Shown here in pieces: positions 32,792 through 40,960 of a stretch of 59,370 nucleotides of DNA. The position numbers were made by a program, and so were the translations under genes. The notes under the pieces are model-generated. The model did no database searches. It was not told the DNA's origin and worked only from the letters and a program-made list of their open reading frames with translations. Origin of the DNA: Gemmatimonas sp. UBA7669 (GTDB taxonomy: Bacteria > Gemmatimonadota > Gemmatimonadetes > Gemmatimonadales > Gemmatimonadaceae); assembly GCF_002483225.1 (NCBI RefSeq), contig NZ_DLHL01000051.1:273071-332440 (forward strand). Direction: 5' to 3'. Position 1 is the stretch's first letter. Every line of letters starts with the position of its first letter.

Positions 32792-33775
32792 CTAGCCGTC
32801 CGTGTCGTCGCTGACCACCTGCACGCGCACGCCGTCGGTGGCCACCTGCCAGTCGAGTACCTCGCCCAATGTCGCTGCCGCAGCGCGCACGGCCGGGGCC
32901 TGTTCAATTGACGAACACACCAGCACACAGCCGCCGCCGCTGGCGCCGAGGGCCTTGAAGCCAACGGCACCGGCCGCTCGCACGGTGGCCTCGAGCGCCG
33001 CAATGCGCGGCGTCGTGATGCGCGGATGCAGGGACTGCTGATGCACCCAGTGCTCGTCCATGAGTGCCCCCAGGCTGCTGATGTCCCCGCTGCTCAGTGC
33101 CTTGGCCATGTCGCGGGCCAGACCGGCCATGCGGTCCAGCGCGGCCACGACGCGCGCCTCGCGGGTGGCATAGGCATCGAGCACGGCCGTGATCGTCTCG
33201 GCCGAAATGCGCGATTCGCCGGTGTACACCAGTGTCAGACGGGCTTCGAGGCAGCGGCGCGTGGCCTGGGTGAGCGGCAGCGGCTCGGCATGTCGAGTCT
33301 GGCCGAGTGTGAGGCCCAGGGCGCCGCCAAAGGCGGCGGCATAGTGGTCCTGAAAGCCACCCGCCACCCGCAACTCCTCAACCTCCGTGGCGCGACTGCG
33401 TTCGGCCAGAGCGGCCGGGGTCAACTGCTCGCCGCAGGCCACAGCACAGGCCGCGGCCAAGGCCACCCCGGCGGCAGACGATCCGCCAAGACCCGCGCCC
33501 ACCGGGAAGCCGCTCCGGAGTTCAATGGTTGGCGTGGCCGCAACGCGCTCTGCCCACCCGGGGCGCCGCGCCGCGCTGCGCAGCGCGGCCGCAATCAGGG
33601 GGTCTGGCCCGCTCTGCTCCGCCCCTTGGGCCGGTGGCGCAGTGTGCCACACCACGGTGGCCCGCCGTTCGATGGCGAGGTTGCAAACGAAACCGCCTCG
33701 CTCTTCGGGGTAGGGCGGGACATCTGTCCACCCTCCGCCGAAGTCGAGGCGGGTCGGCGCCGACGCGATGATCAC
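32792..33775 (-). CDS. GHMP family sugar kinase
   Basis: This is a 327-aa kinase with SAPTRLDFGGGWTDVPPY at the N-terminus, as in heptose-7-phosphate and fucose kinases. The ATP loop is FPVGAGLGGSSAAGVAL, and GASGGGCVLVCSS is near the C-terminus. The RLDFGGGWTD signature favours a D-glycero-D-manno-heptose 7-phosphate kinase-like or related sugar kinase over homoserine or mevalonate kinase. The start is GTG, 6 nt after the phasin-like gene. The substrate remains open. Confidence 0.88.
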   Translation of the reverse strand: MIIASAPTRLDFGGGWTDVPPYPEERGGFVCNLAIERRATVVWHTAPPAQGAEQSGPDPLIAAALRSAARRPGWAERVAATPTIELRSGFPVGAGLGGSSAAGVALAAACAVACGEQLTPAALAERSRATEVEELRVAGGFQDHYAAAFGGALGLTLGQTRHAEPLPLTQATRRCLEARLTLVYTGESRISAETITAVLDAYATREARVVAALDRMAGLARDMAKALSSGDISSLGALMDEHWVHQQSLHPRITTPRIAALEATVRAAGAVGFKALGASGGGCVLVCSSIEQAPAVRAAAATLGEVLDWQVATDGVRVQVVSDDTDG

Positions 33776-33781
33776 GTCGGC

Positions 33782-34621
33782 TTACTTCTTCTTGGCTGCC
33801 TTCTTGGCCGGAGCCTTTGCCGGTGCCTTGGCAGCGGGCTTGGCGGGAGCCTTGGCCGGGGTCTTGGCGGCGGGCTTGGCAGGTGCCTTGGCCGGGGCCT
33901 TGGCGGCGGGCTTGGCCGGTGCCTTGGCCGGAGCCTTCGCGGCCGGCTTGGCGGCGGCGGGTGCCTTGGCCGGCGCGGTCTTGGCGGCGGGCTTGGCCGG
34001 TGCCTTGGCCGGAGCCTTGGCGGCGGGCTTGGCGGCTTCCTTGCTGCTCTCCTTGGCGGCGGGCGCCGGCGCGGCCGGCTTGGCTACGGGAGCCTTGGGG
34101 GCCGGCTTGGCCGGCGGCGGCGCGAAGTGCACCTTGTCGGACGGCTTCTGGGGCTCGATACGCATGGCCGCACGCGCCTCGAGCGCCGCCTCGGCCGCCG
34201 CAGCGGGCGCGGTGACGGCCTTGGGCAACTGACCGAGCGGGATGGGCTTGGGCGGCGCCTGCTTGGGCTGCGGCGCCGGCAAGGCACCGTGCTTGGCGAT
34301 GTAGGCGGCCTCCGCCTGCTGAATCAGGACATCGGCTTCGTCCTGATTCATCTGGCCGCGGCGGACCATGTAGTTGATGAGGTCGCGCGCGCTCTCGATG
34401 ACAAAATCGCTGAGCCCGGCCGCCGCACCCACGACGTCCCGCATGGCGCCTGCCATGCGGCTGCCCGCCTCGAGGCTGATTTCATGCGCCCGCTGCGCCA
34501 TCTCCGCGGCCGTGTCGCGGGCATCCGCCGCGCGATGGCCGGGGCCGCGCCGCGGCGCGGGACTGGACGCTGGAGCGTCGCCTTCGGTAAGCGTTTCGTC
34601 GTCAGCCTGCATATCGGCCAT
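33782..34621 (-). CDS. Phasin-like protein with histone H1-like (KPAAKAPAK) tail
   Basis: The N-terminal half of this 279-aa protein contains a phasin-like amphipathic helix (MAGAMRDVVGAAAGLSDFVIESARDLINYM) and a helix (RRGQMNQDEADVLIQQAEAAYIAKHG) of the type seen in PhaF/PhaI granule proteins. The C-terminal roughly 115 residues are Lys/Ala/Pro repeats (KPAAKAPAKAPA units) as in histone H1-like and PhaF tails that bind DNA. The protein would link polyhydroxyalkanoate granules, or another cargo, to the nucleoid. There is no PHA synthase in the window, so the granule link is an inference. It is first gene of the minus-strand run. Confidence 0.8.
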   Translation of the reverse strand: MADMQADDETLTEGDAPASSPAPRRGPGHRAADARDTAAEMAQRAHEISLEAGSRMAGAMRDVVGAAAGLSDFVIESARDLINYMVRRGQMNQDEADVLIQQAEAAYIAKHGALPAPQPKQAPPKPIPLGQLPKAVTAPAAAAEAALEARAAMRIEPQKPSDKVHFAPPPAKPAPKAPVAKPAAPAPAAKESSKEAAKPAAKAPAKAPAKPAAKTAPAKAPAAAKPAAKAPAKAPAKPAAKAPAKAPAKPAAKTPAKAPAKPAAKAPAKAPAKKAAKKK

Positions 34622-34897
34622 AGGTGGAGCGCACTCCTTCCGCCATCCAGGGGGGTCGAGGTGGTCGCTCGACGGGCCCGGAACTGGCCGATCAGGCCGC
34701 CCCGCGCTCCGCGTCCACCGGAACGCGGGTAACTATATGATTTCCAGTCATCTACGCAAGGCATACGGACGTGATTTCGGAGGTCGGCACACATATAATG
34801 CACCGCACCACGCCCCTTGTCGCACCCCCGCGCACTCGGCATCCCCGGAGATATGTTTGACAGTATCGTGCCACTATAAAACGAGTAAACGCGCAGT
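34622..34897. other. Divergent regulatory gap
   Basis: This is a 276-nt gap between the phasin-like gene and the CoA-transferase gene, clearly more AT-rich than its surroundings at 34731-34760 and 34785-34880. It holds the minus-strand promoter candidate listed separately. On the plus strand a TATAAT at 34794-34799 has no good -35 partner, and a TTGACA followed by TATAAA near 34859-34882 has only 12 nt between the boxes. Confidence 0.5.
34732..34759 (-). promoter_or_regulatory. Candidate sigma70-type promoter for the nine-gene run
   Basis: On the minus strand TTGCGT (34759-34754) is followed after 16 nt by TATAGT (34737-34732). Transcription would start about 100 nt before the phasin-like gene. 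The match to the TTGACA/TATAAT consensus is good for this GC-rich DNA, but promoter consensus in this phylum is inferred from other bacteria. Confidence 0.45.
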
Positions 34898-36073
34898 ATG
34901 AGAGAAATGAGCCTTTCAGGCCTGCGTGTGCTCGATCTGTCCAGGGTGCTGGCCGGGCCCTACGCGGCCATGATGCTGGGCGATATGGGAGCCGATGTCA
35001 TCAAGGTCGAACGACCTGAATCGGGTGATGACACCCGTGGCTGGGGTCCGCCCTTCGCAGCCGATGGCCAGTCGGCCTATTTCCTGAGCTGCAATCGCAA
35101 CAAGGTGTCGCTGACGGCCGATTTCAGGTCGCCGGACGACCAGGTGCTGCTGCACCGGCTCATTGCCCAGGCCGATGTGGTGATAGAAAACTTCCTTCCC
35201 GGCTCGCTTGCCCGATACGGGTTTGATGCTGACGCGCTACTGGCGCAGAATCCGCGGCTTGTGTGGTGCAGCATCTCGGGCTTCGGCGCCGACGCCACCC
35301 GTCCCGGCTACGATTTTGTGGTGCAAGCCGAGTCCGGCTGGATGGCCATGACCGGCGAGCCGACGGGTTCACCGATGAAGGCGGGGGTGGCCATCGTCGA
35401 TGTGCTTACCGGAAAGGATGCGGCGCTGGGCATTCTGGCCGCGCTGGCGGCACGGGACCGTGCGGCTCTGGCCGGACGTCCCGCCCTACCCGTGTCGGCC
35501 CGCCGGGTGCAGGTGTCGCTCATTGACAGTGCGCTGGCGTCGCTGGTGAACGTGGCGCAGAACACGCTGGTTACCGGCCAGCCGGCGCGGCGCTGGGGGA
35601 ACGCGCACGCCAACCTCGTCCCCTATCAGCTCTTCGCCTCGGCCGATCGGCCGTTGGTGCTGGCGGTGGGTTCGGATGCGCAATGGTTGGCGGCGGCCAG
35701 GGCGCTTGGACTCGACGAACTGGCGGACGATCCCGCCCTGCGCAGCAATGCGGGCCGCCTGGCACAGCGCGAGCGGGTGGTGACGGCGCTCAGCCTCTGT
35801 CTGCAAACGCGGCCGGCGGCCGAGTGGATGGCCCGGCTCGAAGCGGCGGGCGTGCCCTGCGGTGTGGTCCGCGAGGTGCACGAGGCCTTGGCGGACTCTG
35901 CCGTACGCAGCGGTCAGGACGTTTCCGAGCTGGCACAGACTGGCATTTCGCCACTCTGGAACGGCATCGTACGCCTTCGGCCGCCGAAATTGGGCGAGCA
36001 CAGTGTCACTGTCCGGGAAAAACAGTGGAGTTTGTTCGACAACCTGCCGATACTGAGCGATGGCGACGTGTAA
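34898..36073 (+). CDS. Class III CoA-transferase (CaiB/BaiF family)
   Basis: This is a 391-aa enzyme. The N-terminus LRVLDLSRVLAGPYAAMMLGDMGADVIKVERPESGDDTRGWGPP is the family signature, with the catalytic Asp in KAGVAIVDVLTGKDAALGILAALAARD. NRNKVSLTADFRSP and SISGFGADA segments are also typical. It moves CoA between carboxylic acids, for example succinate, glutarate or carnitine derivatives. The acceptor cannot be inferred, and no acyl-CoA dehydrogenase or racemase is nearby. Confidence 0.92.
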   Translation: MREMSLSGLRVLDLSRVLAGPYAAMMLGDMGADVIKVERPESGDDTRGWGPPFAADGQSAYFLSCNRNKVSLTADFRSPDDQVLLHRLIAQADVVIENFLPGSLARYGFDADALLAQNPRLVWCSISGFGADATRPGYDFVVQAESGWMAMTGEPTGSPMKAGVAIVDVLTGKDAALGILAALAARDRAALAGRPALPVSARRVQVSLIDSALASLVNVAQNTLVTGQPARRWGNAHANLVPYQLFASADRPLVLAVGSDAQWLAAARALGLDELADDPALRSNAGRLAQRERVVTALSLCLQTRPAAEWMARLEAAGVPCGVVREVHEALADSAVRSGQDVSELAQTGISPLWNGIVRLRPPKLGEHSVTVREKQWSLFDNLPILSDGDV

Positions 36074-36208
36074 CCACTGTGTGACTTCCCCGCGCATTTC
36101 TCGTCTTTCCCATGAGACGAGCAGTACGGCCATGGTCGGGCCCGAAAGGGCCGATGGCGTTCAGGGGTGTTCATCCCGTCCGTGTGGCGTTATCCTAGCG
36201 CCGTGCAT

Positions 36209-36769
36209 ATGACGGAATCACCAATCCCGCCGAACGACGTCGATTCCGATCAGGACGTCATCTCCCGCGTCCTGGGGGGCGACCGCGATGCGTTCGCGGT
36301 GCTGATCGGCCGGTACAGTGATCCGCTGTATCGACATGCGCTTGGCATGACGGGCAGTCCCGACGTCGCCGAGGACATTCTTCAGGTGTCGTTCATCAAG
36401 GCGTATCACCACCTCGCAGAGGTGCGCGGTCGCTTCGATGCCTGGCTGTTCCGGATCGTGGCCAACGGGTGCAAGGACTGGCTGAAGAACATTCGGCGCA
36501 CGCACCTGAGCTATGACGAAGACGATCAGCCCTCCGGCTACGCGACACCCGATGAGGACCTCGACCGGACTGAACTCCGGCAGGATCTCGATGCAGCACT
36601 CGCGCAGTTGGCCCCATCGCTCCGGGAAGCCTTCATCCTGAAACACGTGGAAGGACGCTCCTACGAAGAGATGGCGGATCTCTTGGGTACAACAGTTGGC
36701 GCTCTGAAGATGCGCGTGCATCGGGCACGCGAAGCGCTTCAGGCCCTGCTCGAGGAGAAATACGCGTGA
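36209..36769 (+). CDS. ECF-type RNA polymerase sigma factor
   Basis: This is a 186-aa sigma factor. Region 2 contains DPLYRHALGMTGSPDVAEDILQVSFIKAYHHL. Region 4 contains LREAFILKHVEGRSYEEMADLLGTTVGALKMRVHRAREAL. Between them is the usual acidic linker (EDDQPSGYATPDEDL). The start is ATG 36209; a GTG two codons before is possible. A TATCCT box at 36192-36197 lies only about 10 nt upstream. It is coupled to the next gene by a stop/start overlap, the standard layout of a sigma/anti-sigma pair. Confidence 0.92.
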   Translation: MTESPIPPNDVDSDQDVISRVLGGDRDAFAVLIGRYSDPLYRHALGMTGSPDVAEDILQVSFIKAYHHLAEVRGRFDAWLFRIVANGCKDWLKNIRRTHLSYDEDDQPSGYATPDEDLDRTELRQDLDAALAQLAPSLREAFILKHVEGRSYEEMADLLGTTVGALKMRVHRAREALQALLEEKYA

Positions 36770-37113
36770 TGCGCAACAACGAACCGCAGGACGATCGCAA
36801 CATGGCGCCCCGCGCCGAGCGTCCGCTGACCGATCGCGAAGTGCCCCTGCCTGGCATGGCCGCCGCTGACGCGACCGCCGGCACCGTGCACCAGTGGCTG
36901 GACGGCGAAGCCTCCGAGGCCGACGCCCGTCGCGCCGACGAGCGCGCCGTGGAGTTCTGGAATCAGGTGGCCAAGGACGCGCAGGGCATGAAGGCTGTGA
37001 AGGCGCCGGCGCACCTCGCCGCCAACATCATGGCCGCCATCCCGGTGCGTGAGCCCGGCCCGCAGGCGGCGCGTGCCGCCCGTGTGAACGTCGAACTCCG
37101 CCCGGACGCTTAA
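36766..37113 (+). CDS. Probable cognate regulator (anti-sigma-like) of the ECF sigma factor
   Basis: This is a 115-aa soluble protein whose GTG start overlaps the sigma factor stop. TVHQWLDGEASEADARRADERAVEFWNQVA resembles the N-terminal helices of anti-sigma domains (xWLDGE). There is no HxxxCxxC zinc motif and no membrane helix, so it is not a redox ZAS protein. The role is inferred from coupling and the helix pattern. Confidence 0.65.
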   Translation: MMRNNEPQDDRNMAPRAERPLTDREVPLPGMAAADATAGTVHQWLDGEASEADARRADERAVEFWNQVAKDAQGMKAVKAPAHLAANIMAAIPVREPGPQAARAARVNVELRPDA

Positions 37114-37236
37114 CTGCAGTCTGGAGTGATGAGCTTTGAGGTTTGAGTGCAAAAGGAAAGGCCCGATCTGACTCGTCAGATCGGGCCTTGCTCCTTCCAA
37201 CTCAAAACACTGAGCTCATCACTCCAAACTGCAGTT
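37112..37236. repeat. Nested palindrome between convergent genes, with terminator core
   Basis: Outer arms of 36 nt (37112-37147 and 37201-37236; aactgcagt.tggagtgatgagct...tttgag) are inverted copies with seven differences, six of them clustered toward the inner end. Inside lies a nearly perfect hairpin, aaggcccgatctgac (37158-37172) against gtcagatcgggcctt (37175-37189), a probable bidirectional terminator for the sigma/anti-sigma unit and lpd. The outer arms are more than a terminator needs and share the words aactcaaa and gagtttgag with the repeats at 39486-39575. Confidence 0.8.
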
Positions 37237-37238
37237 TG

Positions 37239-38651
37239 CTACATGTGGAGTGCGCGACCAAGTGCCGACAACGCCGCTTCCTTCACCGTCTCGCTGAGCG
37301 TCGGGTGCGAATGCACCGTGATGGCAATGTCCTCCGCGCTGCCGCGGTACTCCATGGCCAGCACCACCTGCGCGAGATTGTCGGCCACATGCGGGCCGAT
37401 CATGTGGCAGCCGAGAATCTCGTCGGTGTCCTTGTCCACCACGAACTTCACGAAGCCCTGGGTTTCGCCCATCGTGCGCGCGCGGCCGTTGGCGCTGAAG
37501 GGGAACTTGCCCACACGATACGCGCGGCCGCTGGCCTTCACTTCCTGTTCCGTGAGGCCGACCGTGGCGATCTCGGGCCAGGTGTACACCACACCCGGCA
37601 TGGTGCGGTAGTGCATGTGTACCGGCTTGCCGGCAATGACCTCGGCGGCAATCACGCCTTCGTCCTCGGCCTTGTGCGCCAGCAGCTTGCCGCCCACCAC
37701 GTCGCCGATGGCAAACACGCCCGGCAGGTTGGTGCGCATCTGGTCATTCACGGCAATCTCGCCGCGCGCGCCCAACGCAAGGCCCAGCGCCGCCGCGTCC
37801 ACGCCTGAGAGCGACGGCTTGCGGCCCACCGACACCAGCACGTAATCGCCATCAAACGACAGCGCCGCGCCGTCCTTCTCGGCGTGAATGGTCACGCCAT
37901 CGGCGCGCACATCGGCGCCGGTGACCTTGGTGCCCGTGTGGATGTCGAGGCCCTGCTTGCGGAAGATGCGGTCGGCTTCCTTGATGACATCGTCATCGTT
38001 GCCCGGCAGAATGGTGGGCGCAAACTCCACCACCGTGACCTTGGCCCCGAGACGGCGCCACACCGAACCCAGCTCGAGACCAATCACGCCGCCGCCAATC
38101 ACAATGAGATGCTTCGGCACCTCGGGGATCTGCAGCGCGCCCACGTTCGAGAGCACGCGCTTCTCGTCGAAGGGCAGGAATGGCAGCTGCACCGGCACCG
38201 AGCCGGTGGCAATGATGGCGTGCTTGCCCTGCCAGGTGCTCACCGTCCCGTCGGCGGCGCGCACTTCGATGACGTTGCCCGGCTTGAGCGTGCCGAAGCC
38301 TTTGGCCCAGGTGATCTTGTTCTTTCGGAAGAGGAACTCGATGCCCTTGGTGTTCTGCGCCACGACGTCGGTCTTGCGCGCCATCATGGCCGGCAGATCG
38401 ACACTGGCGCCGTCCACCTTCACGCCGTGCTCGGCGGCATGCAGACGCAGCCACTCATAGTGCTCCGAGCTCTGCAGCAGGGCCTTGGACGGTATGCAGC
38501 CGACGGTCACACAGGTGCCGCCGAGGGTCTTGTCGGCTTCCACGCAGGTGACGGAGAAACCGAGTTGCGCGGCGCGAATGGCGGCCACATAGCCGCCGGG
38601 GCCACCGCCGAGGACAAGCACGTCGGCGGTCTGGGGAGTCGGGGAAGTCAT
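37239..38651 (-). CDS. lpdA: Dihydrolipoamide dehydrogenase (E3)
   Basis: This is a 470-aa flavoprotein disulfide reductase. An FAD Rossmann motif VLVLGGGPGGYVAAIRAAQLG lies at 11-31 and the redox disulfide GGTCVTVGC (Cys 47 and 52) follows. NAD site is VIGGGVIGLELGSVWRRLGA, FAD site FAIGDVVGG. The dimer-interface catalytic pair is HSHPTLSE (His then Glu). The disulfide reads CVTVGC where CLNVGC is common. It reoxidises dihydrolipoyl groups of the 2-oxo acid dehydrogenase complexes, fitting the E2 gene 1 kb upstream. Confidence 0.96.
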   Translation of the reverse strand: MTSPTPQTADVLVLGGGPGGYVAAIRAAQLGFSVTCVEADKTLGGTCVTVGCIPSKALLQSSEHYEWLRLHAAEHGVKVDGASVDLPAMMARKTDVVAQNTKGIEFLFRKNKITWAKGFGTLKPGNVIEVRAADGTVSTWQGKHAIIATGSVPVQLPFLPFDEKRVLSNVGALQIPEVPKHLIVIGGGVIGLELGSVWRRLGAKVTVVEFAPTILPGNDDDVIKEADRIFRKQGLDIHTGTKVTGADVRADGVTIHAEKDGAALSFDGDYVLVSVGRKPSLSGVDAAALGLALGARGEIAVNDQMRTNLPGVFAIGDVVGGKLLAHKAEDEGVIAAEVIAGKPVHMHYRTMPGVVYTWPEIATVGLTEQEVKASGRAYRVGKFPFSANGRARTMGETQGFVKFVVDKDTDEILGCHMIGPHVADNLAQVVLAMEYRGSAEDIAITVHSHPTLSETVKEAALSALGRALHM

Positions 38652-38695
38652 GCGCGAAAGCTATTCATCGCGCCGACCTGGGCGGAGGGGTGGCG

Positions 38696-39082
38696 CTAGA
38701 CGCGGCCAGCGACCAACTCGCCCTCGCCCTGGACTCGGCCCTCGCCATCACGCTGCACCCAGTGCCCCACCATGCCATCGCCCCGCAGCCGCGCCTCAAT
38801 GAGCAGCTGGGCACGTTCGGCGAGCCCCACCAGCACACGAGTGGTCCCGTCGAGCAAGTGCAGGGGCTCGGGCTCGCTGTCTTCCACCACCAGGGTCATG
38901 CCGCTGCCGCCCAAGGGGCCTGCGCCCAACGGGCCCGCGCTCACCGTGCTCTGCGCACCCCGCGCGGACTGGTGCAGGACAAAATGCCGAGCCTGCTGGC
39001 CGTGCGCGGAATAGAGCGCACCTTCCCAGGTGCCGGTGATGGTGACGGGCGAACTGTGTGCGATGGTGGTCGTGTGGGGCAT
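38696..39082 (-). CDS. Hypothetical 128-aa protein between E2 and E3 genes
   Basis: MPHTTTIAHSSPVTITGTWEGALYSAHGQQARHFVL and further beta-strand-like repeats (MTLVVEDSEPEPLHLLDG, LLIEARLRGDGMVGHWVQRDGEG) suggest a small beta-barrel like those of lipocalin/avidin-type or DUF folds. It has no signal peptide. It ends 45 nt before the lpdA start and may be co-transcribed with it. The family is not recognised. Its frame is closed upstream by non-coding sequence, so I use ATG 39082. Confidence 0.55.
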   Translation of the reverse strand: MPHTTTIAHSSPVTITGTWEGALYSAHGQQARHFVLHQSARGAQSTVSAGPLGAGPLGGSGMTLVVEDSEPEPLHLLDGTTRVLVGLAERAQLLIEARLRGDGMVGHWVQRDGEGRVQGEGELVAGRV

Positions 39083-39485
39083 GCGGCCTCCGGGCCGTGG
39101 GCGAGGTGCATCCCTCGCACTGTACGTACCACTCAGACACCCCCATTCGTCACAGGGTTTGCATTGGAATGGCGGACCAAGGCGCGGCTGCATCTCGAAA
39201 TGGTCACGCCCGCTTGGCAAGTTGGGGCCGAGCGCTACATTAGCGATCAGCAGGGCGCGATGTGACGTGGCTCACGCCGTCGGCGTCCTACATGCGGATG
39301 CTGACTCGGTGCGGGGCAGGCCAGTCGGCAATGGAATGCACAACGCGGCGGATGCCGCTTCGACATCGTTGGCCACGGCCCCAACCCTCGCGTTGAAAAC
39401 GTGCGCCGACGAAGCCCGACGTCCCGCGCGCAAGCGTTAGGGGCGTCGTGGTGCTTTGGGGGATGCCGCGCCGTGCGACAAGGCG
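39083..39485. other. Intergenic part without a recognised gene
   Basis: About 400 nt between the 128-aa gene and the palindromic repeats. It has no frame with a plausible ribosome site and protein-like sequence on either strand. A promoter for the lpdA unit is expected here, but I cannot point to one. Confidence 0.4.
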
Positions 39486-39575
39486 CAACACACAACTCAA
39501 AAACTTGAACTCAAAGCTCACGGCTAACCGAAAGTCCGGTCAGCTTTGAGCTTTGAGTTCAAGTTGTGAGTTGTC
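39486..39575. repeat. Long imperfect palindrome of the aactcaaa/gagtttgag family
   Basis: The left arm acaactcaaaaacttgaact plus caaagctcacggctaacc and the right arm ggtcagctttgagctttgag plus ttcaagttgtgagttgt pair over about 37 bp with few mismatches. The intervening gaaagtcc-type loop is short. As RNA this would be a long hairpin. It has the same vocabulary as 37112-37236 but lies over 2 kb away. Confidence 0.75.
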
Positions 39576-39604
39576 AGTTCGACTGACCAACGACTCACCA
39601 CCCA

Positions 39605-39644
39605 AACACAAAACCCGAAACTGATCAGTTCCGGGTTCTGTGTT
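39605..39644 (-). terminator. Terminator of the E2 gene
   Basis: A 20-bp stem with two mismatches (39605-39624 with 39625-39644, centre tgatca) is followed on the minus strand by TTTTGTGTTTGG-type sequence. It lies about 45 nt past the E2 stop. A tandem gtcgaccaggc duplication (39663-39684) separates it from the gene. Confidence 0.7.
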
Positions 39645-39688
39645 GGAGTTTCGAGTCGTGAGTCGACCAGGCGTCGACCAGGCGTCGC

Positions 39689-40960
39689 TCAGTACACCAG
39701 CATCGCGGCCGGATCTTCCATCAGTTCCTTGACACGCACGAGGAACAGCACGGCCTGCTGTCCATCGATGATGCGGTGATCGTACGACAGCGCGATGTAC
39801 ATCATGGGCCGGATCTCCACCTTGCCATCAATGGCCACGGGGCGATCCTGGATCTTGTGCAGACCGAGAATGCCGACCTGCGGATAGTTGATGATGGGGG
39901 TCGAGACCAGTGAGCCGAACACGCCACCATTGGTGATGGTGAAGGTGCCGCCGGTGAGGTCATCCATGGACAGCTTGCCGTCGCGCGCCCGCTTGGCCAC
40001 GGCGCCGATATCCTTGCCGATCTCCACCACGCTCTTCTGATCGGCGTCCTTGATGTTCGGCACCACGAGGCCCGCATCGCTGGCCACGGCAATGCCCATG
40101 TTCACATAGTGCTTGTACACGATGGTGTCGCCGTCGATCTGGGCGTTCACCACCGGGTAGGCCTTGAGCGCCAGCGTGGCGGCTTTGACGAAGAAGGGCA
40201 TGAACGAGAGCTTGACGCCCTGCTCCTTCTCGACACGATCCTTGAGTCGCTCACGCAGGGCCGAGATGGCCGTCATGTCGATCTCATTGAACGTCGTCAG
40301 ATGCGCGGTGGCGTGCTGCGACTGCAGCAGGTTCTCGGCAATGCGCTTGCGGCGCGTGGACATCTTTTCGCGGGTCTCGCGCTGCCCGGCACCAACAGCA
40401 GTCGCGGTAACTGCGGGAGCCTGGACGCCAGCAGCCGGCGCGACGGGAGCCCTTACCGCAGCAGCCTGGACGGCGGGGGCTGCCGCGGCGCTCATCACAT
40501 CCGCCTTGCTCACCACGCCGCCGCGGCCCGTGCCCTGCACGTCGGCCGGGTTGATGCCCGTCTCAGTGGCCAGCCGGGCCGCGGCCGGCGACACCTTGGT
40601 TTCAGCAGCGGCAGGGGCCGCCGCAGGTGCAGTCGCCGCAGGTGCAGCCGCCGCAGGCGCCGCGGCAACCGCTCCCGACGCCCCGGCTTCCGGCGCTGCG
40701 GCTGCCGGCGTTCCCGCTCCCGCCGTTTGCTGTTGCAGTTCCCCGAGCACGTCGCCTACGGCCACCACGTCGCCCTCACCCTTGGCACGCGACGTCAGCA
40801 CGCCCGCCTCGAGCGCCGGCACTTCGACCGTGATCTTGTCGGTTTCGAGCTCGACGAGCGCATCGCCCACGGCGACGGCGTCGCCCTCTTTCTTGAGCCA
40901 GCGCGAAACGGTCGCCTCGACGATCGATTCGCCAAGGGGGGGAACCTTGATGGACGACAT
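39689..40960 (-). CDS. sucB: Dihydrolipoyllysine succinyltransferase (2-oxoglutarate dehydrogenase E2)
   Basis: This is a 423-aa E2 chain. The lipoyl domain has ELETDKITVEV (Lys 42). A long A/P linker follows. The E3-binding domain contains VSPAAARLATETGINPADVQGTGRGGVVSKADVMSA. The acyltransferase domain ends with ALSYDHRIIDGQQAVLFLVRVKELMEDP, with catalytic His and Asp. The E2o-type sequence (MSSIKVPPLGESIVEATVSRWLKKEGD, STRRKRIAENLL, FNEIDM) indicates succinyl-CoA formation. The E1 gene (sucA) is not in the window. It starts at ATG 40960; a TATATT box at 41010-41005 (minus) could be its -10. Confidence 0.95.
   Translation of the reverse strand: MSSIKVPPLGESIVEATVSRWLKKEGDAVAVGDALVELETDKITVEVPALEAGVLTSRAKGEGDVVAVGDVLGELQQQTAGAGTPAAAAPEAGASGAVAAAPAAAAPAATAPAAAPAAAETKVSPAAARLATETGINPADVQGTGRGGVVSKADVMSAAAAPAVQAAAVRAPVAPAAGVQAPAVTATAVGAGQRETREKMSTRRKRIAENLLQSQHATAHLTTFNEIDMTAISALRERLKDRVEKEQGVKLSFMPFFVKAATLALKAYPVVNAQIDGDTIVYKHYVNMGIAVASDAGLVVPNIKDADQKSVVEIGKDIGAVAKRARDGKLSMDDLTGGTFTITNGGVFGSLVSTPIINYPQVGILGLHKIQDRPVAIDGKVEIRPMMYIALSYDHRIIDGQQAVLFLVRVKELMEDPAAMLVY

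Noticed and set aside
34859..34882. TTGACA and TATAAA as a promoter of the CoA-transferase gene
   Set aside because: Only 12 nt separate the boxes, far below the 16-18 needed by sigma70.
39083..39485. Possible integron attC-like site (gcgttagggg near 39436, ccccaac upstream)
   Set aside because: The core GTTRRRY fails at the last position, the partner RYYYAAC fails at the first, and no integrase or cassette array is present.
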